From the NCBI GenBank assembly GCA_013398015.1, contig VZRR01010915.1, forward strand, positions 124,001 through 188,000: a stretch of DNA of 64,000 nucleotides, read 5' to 3'. The notes below the pieces were generated by a model. That model was not told the DNA's origin, ran no database searches, and saw nothing but the letters and a program-made list of their open reading frames with translations. Below, piece after piece: positions 23,716 through 34,285 of this stretch. Each line of letters opens with the position of its first letter. The first letter of the stretch is position 1. A program made the translations under genes and the position numbers. Source of the DNA: Oreocharis arfaki. Its lineage: Eukaryota; Chordata; Aves; Passeriformes; Paramythiidae.

Positions 23716-23760
23716 ATCTTGCTATCCAAGTTCTTCATGAGCCTTGAACACCATTCTCAA
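23716..23760 (-). CDS. Candidate first coding exon (exon 1)
   Basis: On the minus strand a pyrimidine-rich stretch (TTGATTTTTCCTCT) leads to AAAAGCAG at the 5' edge, and the 3' edge is a near-perfect donor, AAGAT/GTAAGTAG. In the frame that joins the next exon there is a TGA two bases into the exon and then an ATG at 23738, which gives MKNLDSK before the splice. I therefore read this as the exon that holds the start codon, with a spliced 5' leader upstream. An out-of-frame ATG comes earlier in the exon (a short overlapping upstream ORF), which weakens the start call. If an AG five bases further in is used instead, the exon would be open throughout and could be internal. No upstream leader exon or promoter was identified with any confidence. 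Confidence 0.4.
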
Positions 23761-26700
23761 CTGCTTTTAGAGGAAAAATCAAGCCAACAATTCACAATTG
23801 TTTTAACTCTGGAGCAGGAAAGAGTGCTTCTCCTGTCAGTCAGTCCAAGACTGAAACAACCTGGGAAAACACAATGAAAAAATGCATGCTCTACTCAGAT
23901 GAAAGTCTCTAAAACAGAACTGTTGAAAAGCTGAATTTCAATTCAGCAAATGTCTTCTTGCATATCCCAAATAATGGAGACAAGAATAAATATACAGGAA
24001 AAAAGAAAATAATTATTTGCCTCCTCATGTCTGGTCAGTTTCTACTGCCTGTAGTTGTGGGTAGATTTTTGATTTCAGTTTTTTTTATCACAACTGTCAT
24101 CAGATCAGCAACGTAAGAGTGTTGCTTCCACACAGAGCCCATGATGCAGCTTCTGCTTATAGACTGCTCCTTGACACTCAGGTCTCTGGGTTTTTTTAAA
24201 CACTCTGCAAAGGCTGGTTGTATGCCAGCAATGAGGAAGACCACAGCTTTTGCAGTTCAATAACTGCATATGTGACAAGCACTCTCATGTGCCTCCTGAG
24301 CCCGTTTTAGCTCCTTTTCACCTCGAACATTTGCTGGTTTCATTTCTTTACTTATCACCTAAGCTGCATCTTTTTCAAAGTTTCTTTGCCCATTGAGCAA
24401 TTTAGTCTGCTTTTCGTAATGCTACCTCTCTTCAGGAGAGAATATTAGTGCAAAAATAAAAATACCCATTGTATTTGAGACTGCATAACTAAGAGATCTG
24501 GCATTTTTGAGCACCATTCTTTCCATCACAGGTGTGAGTCTTCTTTCAGCCTTCCCAGGATAGACTCATTATTTCCTTGAAGCAAAGACTTCTCCTTTAG
24601 TTTTGATAGGCCTAATTTGAATAGGCTTCAAAGATGTGCAGCATTTTAAAATGAGAGCCCTAACCTCTGCAAAACATGTCCTGTTAGCCTACATTTCCTG
24701 GATGTTTTGAATACTTCCTTCTAATCCTGTCTTTTAAACCTAACTGTGTTTCATGGGGCTCATCACGGAAATTCTCTTCGCACAGGATCTTCTCAGTTTT
24801 CTCTTCAATTAAGCTAATTTTCAGCAATTTAAATACCCTCCTTAATTGAAAGTGTGAAAGTTTTGTAAGAAAAAAAATCAAAATTTTTTAAAAAAAATCT
24901 AATGACAAAAAATAAAAAAAAAAGAAAAACTAAATAGCTGGAACAGACATTAAAATGCAATGCTTAAAAACATTCTTTCAAGTCAAATGTTACACATGTA
25001 TTTATACCAACCCTGCTTCTCTTTTTTCACTACAAGAGTTTATTTCAAAGGTGACATCTCACTCTCTCAGAGGCCTATTAATAGCCCGTAGTTCAGCCAC
25101 CTCTGAGCTCATTTTTCCGGGTTACCCATTGCTGTGCTCACCTTTATCACTTCTTGCTGTCATGGTTCCCTGACTTTAATGAGCTCCTGACAGTCTTGGA
25201 AGCTGCTTAACTAAAGGAGAACGACATGTGATTCAGGAACTGGGGTGGTGTTTTGTGAGTGTTTATTTGTTTTTGGAGAGGGCTTTGTAACTACATTTGC
25301 ACTGTTCTTCCCCTCACTTTACCCTCCCTTAAATCCAGAAACATACGGGCCTTGGAGATCTGCTGCTTCCAAATCTGGATGTCATGGTCTCTGGGGTCAT
25401 ACACAGCAAAGCACACTGCATGTTGGTAGCCTACATATCTTAATGAACATGCTGCCTGGGAGGTGGCAGGAGACATGCTGAGGATGCTAGGTGACACGAA
25501 AAGACCAATGATGGCTCAGGAGAAAGCAAGAGAAGTAGGTTAAAATGCAGATACCCTGTGGCTCTTGGAGGAATCATGATGGTGAATGTTTACTGCAGAC
25601 ACAGAAGATCAGGTGAACAAAGAAGTGGAAGAGATAAAGAGAATGCAAAATTATTGAGGCTAACCGAGTCTAACTAGGAAAATCTAACAGGCAAAATAAA
25701 GAATATCGGAAGGATTTTTAACACAGTTTAATGGAAAACATTAACAAAAGAATCTATGTTAAGATGAATGCAAAATGTTCACAAAAATGTGAACTATCAT
25801 GCATAGAGATCACATTTTGACTTAAAACATTCAGGGAAGATGCTTTCAGTTAACTCGTTTGCATGCTGCAGTAAATAAGGGCACACATGTGCAAGGTACT
25901 AAGAAAGTAATTCATTTTATTATGCTAAAAACTGCTTTAAAAAGAAGAATACTGTACTGAGGTGTTTAATTTTTTTGTTTAAAGGTAGCTGTAATATAAA
26001 AGTAAATGCAAGAAAAGAGACACATTGGACAGCAGGTACAGGGTCTAACTAGTAGTTGTATGAGGAGAATGGCTGGATGCTCATGGGCAGCCATTCTTAC
26101 TAACCTCACCCCAAAGAGGAATGGAAGATGCAGACTGATGACTGGCCAGAGGGATGCTGAACTTCAGCAGAGCTGAAATAAGGATCCAAAACAGCAGCAG
26201 ATTTCTCATATCTGAATAGAAGACACTGAGGTGTGGGTCCACAACTTGTGTATCTATAGGCACAGTCTGCCCATCTGTTAGAGAAACAGGTCTGAAAATT
26301 ATCCCACTGGAGACAACAGTTTGGATCATGCTCAAAAGAGGAACCTGAGTTTCTTAAAGGCTGGTTAAAGCCCTAGTGAGGAGTAGGCTTGATTCTACCT
26401 TGAGTATCCCAGACTGTTTCATGATTATTTCATACTGTCACTCTCTCCCTTTTCTTGCCTAAATTTGGAATTTAAGCCTAATGGAAGAATGAAAGTTCCT
26501 TCCATTCCTAATTTTATCTTCCTTGAATGTATATTTATTGTATCTTATATTCATAAGTGATTTTTGCCCTATGGAAATTTACACAACCATTCTTTTCCAG
26601 CCATTTGCAAGTCTGGGGGAAAAAACACCCAACATTAAAAAACAGTAAAATAAAGTCTTTTAATGAGTGATCATTGTTTCCAGTCACTTTGGTTGTAAAG

Positions 26701-28086
26701 GTCTTTTTATGTGTCTGGTTTTTGCTGCATTGCTGTGTAGAAAGTTCTTTCAAGGGCAGTCACCCACCTTTTAAGATACAGTACCTAACTGTGCCTCTAC
26801 ACAGAGATGTAAATCAATCTCAACACAGCAATATCAGCTTTTGAGTTATGGGCTGGCCTGCCTGGACTTTAAAGCCTGTTTATTTCCTACAGTACAGGAA
26901 AGGGGACAAAAAGGAGAAAAGGAAAATTCCAAAACTTTTTATAATGTCTATTGGGGGACTGTTTTTTACAATGTATGCCTGTTCTAGGCCCAGTTAGCAC
27001 TTGTATTTGCTTTTCCTTGAAAATATTCTGATTTTTAGCACTATTTGATTTATATTTATGTAGCAGAAAGCTTACCATAAATTTTAGGTGGTTTGATCAT
27101 CTATTCATTATTTTATACAGAATAGTCTTCTCAAATGAAATTTTGCAAAGAGTGATGAATGCAACACTTGGATTCTGAAGTACATGCCCTAGTTATTTTA
27201 AAAAAGGATTAGAAAGCAAAACACATGAAAGACGGAAAATGGCCATGATGTTATTAACTATTAAATGTTCACATAATAAAAAATCACTCTTTAGTTTCTG
27301 TGAAACATTTAGATTCAGTGATGAAAAGCCCCTGACCATACTAATTTTCTCTTCATGGCAGTATGCAATAAATTCCCAAGGGTCATAAAATAAATGACTA
27401 AACATAAAACAAGTATCAAGTACTATTTCATTAAGTAGCTCCCATCTATCCTGTGCACTGGAAAAAGCTGAAATAAATAGTGAAGTTTGAGGTAATTTAA
27501 AACTCCCATAGTTGGAGCTGGTTAAGGGTCAGACTTTAAATAACAAATTATCTTCACCTTTCTAAAATACTTGAGTTTTCAAAATTCCAATGAATGAGAA
27601 AATCTGTGAGGCAAGAAAAGCATTTAACGTTAAAGCCTTAAAAACATTTGAAAATAAAATGATCTGAAAAGAGATCCCAAGGCTGTCCCTGGAAGCCTCC
27701 ATACTGGGAGCAGGAGCTCTTTAATCCATATTTACATAGTAAAGATACTCCTACACCCTCCCATTTAAACTAAAGGGTTTGTGGGTGGGGGCTCAGGGGG
27801 CCCTGAAGAAGAGGCATGGTACCCCTGATTCTGGCATGAACAAATGGGGAAGTGACAGACATGAGGAGACCGGGGCATGTAGGACTGAGGCAAGTTGCAC
27901 GGCTGGCCAGCCGCACATGCTTCAGGTGTTTGATCCCAGAATCCTCTGAGCCTGTCAATGAAAAGGGCAGGAAACATTCCTGACTGTATCTTGACTTAAT
28001 CCCATTCAGTCCGAAAGAGCTCTGCAAACCATTTCAGTTTTTAAAGGACCAGCAGTTAGTGACATCAGTTTGTTAATTATATCCCA
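23761..28086. other. Region upstream of candidate gene, unannotated
   Basis: If the minus-strand gene is real, its 5' leader and promoter lie here, but no CpG island or clear leader exon is visible. A minus-strand stretch at about 24735-24815 reads EEKTEKILCEENFRDEP, is charge-rich and has an AG on its 5' side, but its donor is poor. 27660-28080 is somewhat GC-richer with no identified content. Confidence 0.45.
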
Positions 28087-28200
28087 GAAAATCAAAAAAA
28101 CCCCACCAAATCCACAACATAAATAATCAAAATAAAATCAAAACAAATTGAAAAACAAACAAACAAAAACAAAACAGGAGGGAAAAAAACCCTGCAAAAA
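28087..28200. repeat. A/C-rich low-complexity tract
   Basis: Irregular AAAC/AAAAC-rich sequence just upstream of the plus-strand CR1 at 28222. Confidence 0.85.
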
Positions 28201-28221
28201 TACTTCATAATCCACAGACCT

Positions 28222-29035
28222 TGATAGTCTGGAGAATTATGTGGAGAGAAACCTAATGAGGTTCAACAAGGGCAACTGCACCGCGAGAGGAATCACCCCA
28301 AGTATCAGCACAGTCTGAGGGGCTGACAGGCTAGAGAGCAGCTCTGCTGGCAGAGACCTGGAAGTCTTGGTGGATCACATGCTGACAGTGTGCCAGCAGT
28401 GTGTCCTTGTGGCCAGGAGGACCAATGGTATCCTGGGGTGCATTGGGAAGAGCGTGGCCGGCAGGCTGAGGGAAGTGATCTTGCCCCTCTACTCAGCCCT
28501 GGAAAGGCCACACCTGGAGTTCTGTGTCCAGTTCTGGGCTCCTCAGTACAGGAAAGACAAGGAGCTACTGGAGAGGGTCCTGCGGAGGCTACAAAGATGA
28601 TCTGGGGACTGAAGCACATCTCTTATGAGGAAAGACTTCTGAGAGCAGGGCTTGTCTTCCACAGTCTAGAGAAAAAAAGACTGAGAGGGGATCTCATTAA
28701 TGTGTATAAATATCTCAAAGGCAGGTGCCAAAAGGATGGTGCCAGACTCTTTTCAGTGATTCCCGGTGAAAGGATGAGAAGCAATGGCCATAGACTAAAC
28801 CACAAGAAATTTCACTTCAACACAAGGAAGAACTTCTTCACCTTGAGGATAACAAAGCACTGGAACAGGCTGCCCCGGAAGGTCATGGAGTCTCTCTGTC
28901 TGGGGGCGTCCAAAATCCACCTGTACATTTGTCACCTGTGTCACCAGTTCTAGGTGACCCTGCCTTGGCAAGGGGGTTGGACTAGATGATCTCTGGAAGT
29001 CTCTTCCAGCCCTAACAATTCTGTGATTCTGTGAG
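28222..29035 (+). mobile_element. CR1 LINE, 5'-truncated, 3' end intact
   Basis: About 810 bp of a CR1 retrotransposon: the C-terminal part of ORF2 and the short 3' UTR, ending in the CR1 octamer tail (ATTCTGTG twice). The translated C-terminus shows the conserved blocks GCIGKSVAGRLREVILPLYS, FCVQFWAPQYRKDKELLERV and, further on, NFFTLRITKHWNRLPRKV. The frame breaks near 28596, where the first block stops and the rest continues in the next frame, so the copy is dead. It starts within the 'gaggttcaacaag' region, a common truncation pattern for CR1. An A/C-rich low-complexity tract (28087-28200) precedes it. Confidence 0.93.
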
Positions 29036-32000
29036 TTTGTATAACTACATGTCCCTTTCCAGGCTCTGGGAGACCATGCTCTTTAATGACCACAGGCTCA
29101 TCCCAGCCTGTTCCCAGCAGCATCCTCTTCTGCCATACTTTCAACCCACTCCTGTACAACTATCTTCATGCTTTTCCCTTCCACTCATCATTCCAGTTAT
29201 GGTCTCTTTGCCCAACTAGTCTCAGCCTGCATCCCCTGAGTGGTTCAGCTCAGCTGCCCCTCCCTGCAGTGCTGCCCCTCCCCGCAGTACTACCTCTGCT
29301 TTGAACATACCCACACACTTGTCACTCTGTTTCTTTAGAAGGACTGTTCTTTGTTGGAAGCACTTTACCTGTTTTTACCTGTTTAATGTTTTCCATTAAA
29401 ACCTCTAATAAATCATCATTTAATAATGTAGCAGGTCACTGAAACAGCAGTAAGTTTTATCTTCAAACAAATCAGCAAGTCACGTGAGCAGCAACATTTT
29501 GGGAAAAATGAGAGCTGAAAGAGTGAGTATTAGGCAGCCAGAATGTGTAGCTGGACACTTTGCTGCTGCCAAGACTGTTAGGAGATTTGCACTCTGGGTT
29601 CCAGAGCTCAGTATTTTTTCAGAAGAGGTTCTCTCCAGCAGTGGAGCTTTATGCTCCACCTTAGTGGGGGATTATTTGTTCACCAGAGACACACAGTACT
29701 GAGTGCCAGCAATCAGCTCCTGAGGAACCACAGTTTTCTTTGGTCTTCTTCCAGCCACATCACAAACCCAGCTATTCTTCACTTACAGTACATGCTGAGA
29801 TTGCAGATTTTGGCTGAATCATTAGTGTACAAGCAATTTTCTGTGAGCCCGGATAAAGATCCAGATGGATGCTTGGATAAAGCTAATGGTAGAATCCCCT
29901 ACATAACATGCATTTTCAGAAAATCCTGAGGAGGCTGCCATATGTACCCTTCCTATCTCATTTTACATGGCTGATGTCTGAAGCTACAGTAATAGCTTCT
30001 TTAGTCAAGGAGTGGTTATTTTAGTTTTCCATTATTCTAAATGGTGCTCCTCTACCCACCACTTTTCAAATCCCAGACTGTAAATCAAGCTTTCCTGAAC
30101 AAAAAACCCCCATATTGCTGGAAGGGCTGGAAGGGCTTATTATTTTTAAATAGAATTAAGCTATTTAAAAGAGAGTCTAAAAATTACTTTAAAAACCTAA
30201 TAATAGGAGGTTATTTTCTTTTTAACCATAAAGGCAAGTTTATTGGTGTTGCTCAGAATGTGATTGAAAGATACCTTTTTGCAGAATTTCAGCAGGTGCT
30301 TAACTGTATTTGGGTGCTCTTGCATTCATTTCTTGTCATGTCTAAGCGAATCAAAATGTCTTTTTGCACACCAAAGTTCCGTTCTCACTGACACATTAAA
30401 CTTTAATACAAGTTGTTACAATCTGGTGGTGAGTTCATCTGAAGACAGGATTTGGGAATCTCTGAGGCACAGCAGCTCCAGCAACTGCTAGATTCAATGT
30501 GATAACTCCCCAAACCTTTCAATGTAAGGTTAGTTATATGGCATGAACTATATTTAGCATGTAAAAGACTTTTCACTGAAGCACACCAGTGGCGTCCAGC
30601 CATGGTCCTGGCTAGGCTGGAGCTGGGGTAGAGCCAAAGGTGGGACGTGCCACGCTGTAGAACTGAAGCAGCCAAAACCCTTCAAGTATGAGGTCTCGAT
30701 CATAGGTGAACTTATGAGCTAGGCAAAGACGTGAGAAGATGAGTCATGCTGAAGAACAAAGGAGAAGCATGATCAAAGCCTCATTTAATACTGTGAAATT
30801 AAGGAACCTAGGGACATTTCAAGATCCAGTACTGGGACACTACTAGGAATGAAAAAATAGGCTTGTGCAAAGAGTAAAATCTCTCAGAAGAAATTGTCAA
30901 AACTCAGAAACTAGACTCTGAAAGTCTATCCAGGCAGACAGCCTTTTGCCCTTGTGTCATCAGAGGCCATTTAATATTTGAAGCACTTTTGCAACAGCAA
31001 ACATATTGCTTTGTGCTCCTTTTATTTACACACAACATAGTTGGTTGTATGCACTGATCACCTGGGGGTAACTGTTAACCTAGTGACTTAGCTAAAGCTG
31101 ATAAAAATATAATTAGACATGAGCTGTAACATTCTAGCATCCAAACAACATAAATTAGAAACTCATTACTCAATATCTTATTTAATATGCTTACACTCAA
31201 TTTTAGCATGCAGAATTTTTCAGTATCAGATTCAGAGAGCAATAAACAGCTGAGGGGGCCACTATACCAATGAGACCAGGAGCTAAAGATGAACTATAGC
31301 CTATGGAGAGTGACAGATACCCCTACATCAGACCTATTGTGCAATGCTAATTAAAATACTGAGAGTATAAACATAAATTAAAGGAATCCGAGCTTCAAAC
31401 TGCTCACAAGGGTAGTGACAAATGAGGACTGGTTTAAGGTGTCGTGTCTTTCGTTGGCTAAACATGTCTGGTGATTGCTTGAGAAGATTTTTACTGCCTG
31501 TGTCCAGAGTATAGCCCTGGTTCAATTTTTATAGTTCAGCTGGCAGGAGTTCTGTCAACAGGTTTTTTCCTAATATACATAGCAAATTTTCCTGTTAATT
31601 AAAATTTCTTCAACCTCCTAATAAAGGTAATGATGTTTTAATTTGATTGTTTGACAAGGACTGATGTAAAATAAAAACGATTATTTATAGACTGCAGATC
31701 CATGTTTTGTAAATGCCCAGCAATACTGTAGCATCTTGAACTGTTTTAAAACTCATCATGTCAGAATATCTGAGAACAATTGGATTTCTCTGCTTCTATA
31801 ATGCTTGTAGGAGATTGTGCAGATTTTTCTTATGTTTGTTTTGTTTGCATCTCAAGACATTTTGAGGTCTTTATCGCAGAGGTGCTTATTTCCATTTTTC
31901 TTATATTAGTCTCAGATGCTTTTATGATTAGTGTCTTGCTCGAACACTGATTAATGAAAAATTTAGGTCTTCTAGAGTAATAAACCAGTAAAAATGATAA

Positions 32001-32290
32001 ATCATGTTGTTTTCAGAATATCAAACAGAAAGTATACCGCAGCTGGTATTGAATTTGCAGGAGTAATCCTCTGATGTGCTTAGTGCTTAAACTTTTGTTA
32101 AATTTGTTGGGAATCTTTGAAACTAAACATTTAGTTGGAACTACTGAGATAGCTATGCCCCTTGTACAAAAAAAAATGGAGTAATAGATAGTGCAATTTC
32201 AAAGTGAAAAACAGTATAGGACAGTGATGAAAAGAACAGTTTGTCTCCTTGAGTTTTTCCTGTCTTGAGCCCCCAATAATACTTTTAAAA
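29036..32290. other. Unannotated DNA between CR1 copies
   Basis: No gene recognised. 29255-29295 has a two-unit tandem of about 17 bp (ctccctgcagtgctgcc type). A 116-codon plus-strand ORF at 30041-30391 has no domain and no splice support. 30570-30660 is a short GC-richer patch of unknown origin. Confidence 0.55.
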
Positions 32291-32967
32291 TCATAGAATC
32301 ATAGAAAGGTTTGGGTTGGAAGGGACCTTCAAAGACGATCTGGAGCAACCTCCCTGTCATGGGCAGATCTTCCACTATTTCACATTGCTCAGAGCCCAAT
32401 CCAGCCTGGCCTGGAACGTTTCCAGGTATAGGGTATCTACCCCCTCTGTGGCCAACCTGTGCCAGTGTTTCACCACCACCAGTGTAAAAAATTGCCTTCT
32501 AATATCTTGTTTGAACTTACTCTATTTTAAAATTATTACTGCTTGTCCTGCTGCAATAAGCCCCACTAAAATATTTGTCCCCATCTCTTTTTAAACTGCG
32601 TTTAAATATTGAAAGGCCACAATAAGTGTCCCCAGAGCCTTTTATTCTCCAGACTGAACAACCCCAACTGTCTCAGCCTGTTTTCATAGGAGAGGTGTTC
32701 CAGCCCTCTGATCACATTTGTAGCCCTCCTCTGGACCCCCTCAAAGAGGTCCCTGTCCTTCCTGTGCTGGGGGCTCCAAAGCTGCATACGGCGCTCTGGG
32801 TGGGCTCTGCACTCACAGAGCAATGTGGAGGGGGGAGAATCACCTCCCTCAACTTGCTGGCCATGTTTCTTTTGATGCACCCTGGGATATGTTTGGTTTT
32901 CTGGGCAGTGAGTACACATTGCCAGCTCACATCCAGTTTTTCATCCACCAGCATCCCCAAGTCATTC
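32291..32967 (-). mobile_element. CR1 LINE, 5'-truncated
   Basis: On the plus strand it opens with the reversed CR1 tail (TCATAGAA twice) and 'ggtttgggttggaagggacctt', then runs back through the 3' UTR and the ORF2 C-terminus. On the minus strand, blocks such as RRATNVIRGLEHLSYENRL and PGCIKRNMASKLREVILP are readable but lie in different frames, so the copy carries at least one frameshift. It ends abruptly at 32967, next to the tail of another CR1 copy. Confidence 0.92.
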
Positions 32968-32969
32968 TC

Positions 32970-33036
32970 ACAGAGTCACAGAATAGTCTAAATTGGAAGC
33001 AACCCACTAGGATCATCAAAGCCCAACTCTGGAACA
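32970..33036 (-). mobile_element. CR1 LINE 3'-end fragment
   Basis: The sequence 'tcacagagtcacagaatagtctaaattggaag' followed by 'aggatcatcaaagcccaac' is a short reversed CR1 3' end. It abuts the truncated 5' end of the preceding CR1 in the same orientation, which suggests that the larger copy inserted into or beside this one's octamer tail. Confidence 0.7.
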
Positions 33037-33180
33037 CCAGCTTCCTCCTTCCTCTCCCAAGTAGTAGCTATTTGAGATTTTAGCTCTCCACTTCGGATTG
33101 TGGCTGCATCCATCTCTGCTTTTGCTGAATTCCTCTGCTCTGCTCTGAGCTCAAGCCAGTAAACACATTCAGTGTTACTA

Positions 33181-33310
33181 GACGAGCACTTCTAATTGGA
33201 AAATCTTTGCAAATCACTATTTGTATGCACCTCCTGGACTTTGTCCCATTGTACAAACAATATTGGAAACTGACAATATATGCACAAAAAATTGCAGAGC
33301 AAATCTGAAG
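33181..33310 (-). repeat. Inverted repeat, left arm
   Basis: The reverse complement of this stretch matches 34121-34250 with about 19 differences in 130 positions (counted by eye), about 17 of them transitions. Weaker similarity extends outward to about 33145 and inward to about 33345. The 31 bases near the outer end, up to the 'agaagtgctc' motif, are identical in both arms. Confidence 0.85.
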
Positions 33311-33984
33311 ACTTAATTTCTGAGAGTCTTTATGTTTGACTCTTTGCAGCATTCAAACAACCAGTATCAGCAGCTATTTCTTCCACTACTGTGTTATAAA
33401 ACCTGCCTGGTACTGCCTGCCCTGTAGGTCAGAAAAAGGACTGGAATGGATCCAAAGGAACTGTGCAATTTCTAGGGAAAATGTAATGTCATATCTGAAG
33501 AAAAGTTATTAACTGATGTTCAGAAATACCTGCTCTCAGTTTCAGTGTTTCAACAAAAAAAAGTGCTTTTGTCAGGACTTTGTGCTTGTTATTTTTGCAG
33601 GATTAAAAAGGGTTTTATTAGGATGTTTCATTTTGAGATTTTTCCTCACGAGGATGAGACTTTTGAGGTATTGCACTGAGATATTGATCAGAATCATATT
33701 ACCTTTTCATGTTATTTTCATCATCTGGGGGAGAATTTGTGCTGAAAGGAAAGATAAAATGAACTTGGTCCAATGATGAGCTGTGTGTGTTCTCCACTGA
33801 AATGGAAGCAGTCCCAGACTGGCTTCCAACATGTTCCTGGTACCAGCATCAGACTGGTACCATGTTAGTTACCCATTGTTTCAGTGGGCAGCAGGACCTA
33901 CCTGCACTATAAATTAATATAGATATAAAATTGCTAAAATCTAAAAATTTAATAATAACAAAATAAGGCAATTTCAAGAAGAGA

Positions 33985-34080
33985 GCCCATGTGAAACTCA
34001 TGAATTTCCACAGGTCAAAGTTCAAGGTGCTGCATCTGGGTTGGGACAATCCCCAGTGTCAATACAGGCTGGAGGATGAA
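33985..34080 (+). mobile_element. CR1 ORF2 internal fragment, decayed
   Basis: The string 'caggtcaaagttcaaggtgctgcatctgggttgg' followed by 'caatccccagtgtcaatacaggctgg' matches the CR1 ORF2 region just upstream of the C-terminal blocks. No long frame remains. It runs into one arm of the inverted repeat at 34090-34285. Confidence 0.7.
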
Positions 34081-34120
34081 TACCACAAAGAAGAGTCAAA
34101 AAGACTCTTTGAAATTACTT

Positions 34121-34250
34121 TTTCAGATTTACTCCACAATTTTTCATGCACATATTGTCAATTTCCAAGGTTGTTCGTACAGTGGGACAATGTCCAGGAG
34201 ATGTGTATAAATAGTGATTTGCAAAGATTTTCCAATTAGAAGTGCTCACC
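34121..34250 (+). repeat. Inverted repeat, right arm
   Basis: Partner of the left arm at 33181-33310, in opposite orientation, with roughly 810 bp between the two cores. On its inner side it is contiguous with a decayed CR1 piece, so the pair may be two copies of one CR1-related element inserted in opposite directions rather than a local inverted duplication. Confidence 0.85.
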
Positions 34251-34285
34251 TAGTACCTGGTGGAATGTGCTGTTCAGGAGAGTGG

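Larger units (their letters stand above)
16570..23760 (-). other. Candidate small seven-exon protein gene, function unknown
   Basis: Seven short segments on the minus strand form a chain: 23716-23760, 23045-23091, 22202-22277, 21618-21653, 18230-18348, 17287-17328 and 16641-16695. Each is bounded by AG on its 5' side and GT on its 3' side, except for the outer ends. Each has one open frame that joins its neighbours in phase, apart from the 22202/21653 junction, which is one base short. Coding length is 398 nt against 399 expected for 132 residues plus stop. An AATAAA lies 45 bases past the stop. The product would be small and basic to neutral, rich in Y, K, R and P, with no signal peptide or membrane segment. 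Short, soluble proteins of this composition are common among ciliary or sperm microtubule inner proteins, but that is only an impression. I recognise no family. The chain could in part be chance, since short exons with GT/AG are easy to find in AT-rich DNA; the 119-bp exon is the strongest part. Confidence 0.5.

Noticed and set aside
28390..28953. 187-codon ORF as a host gene
   Set aside because: Its second half is the C-terminus of CR1 ORF2; the first half is an out-of-frame reading of the same element.
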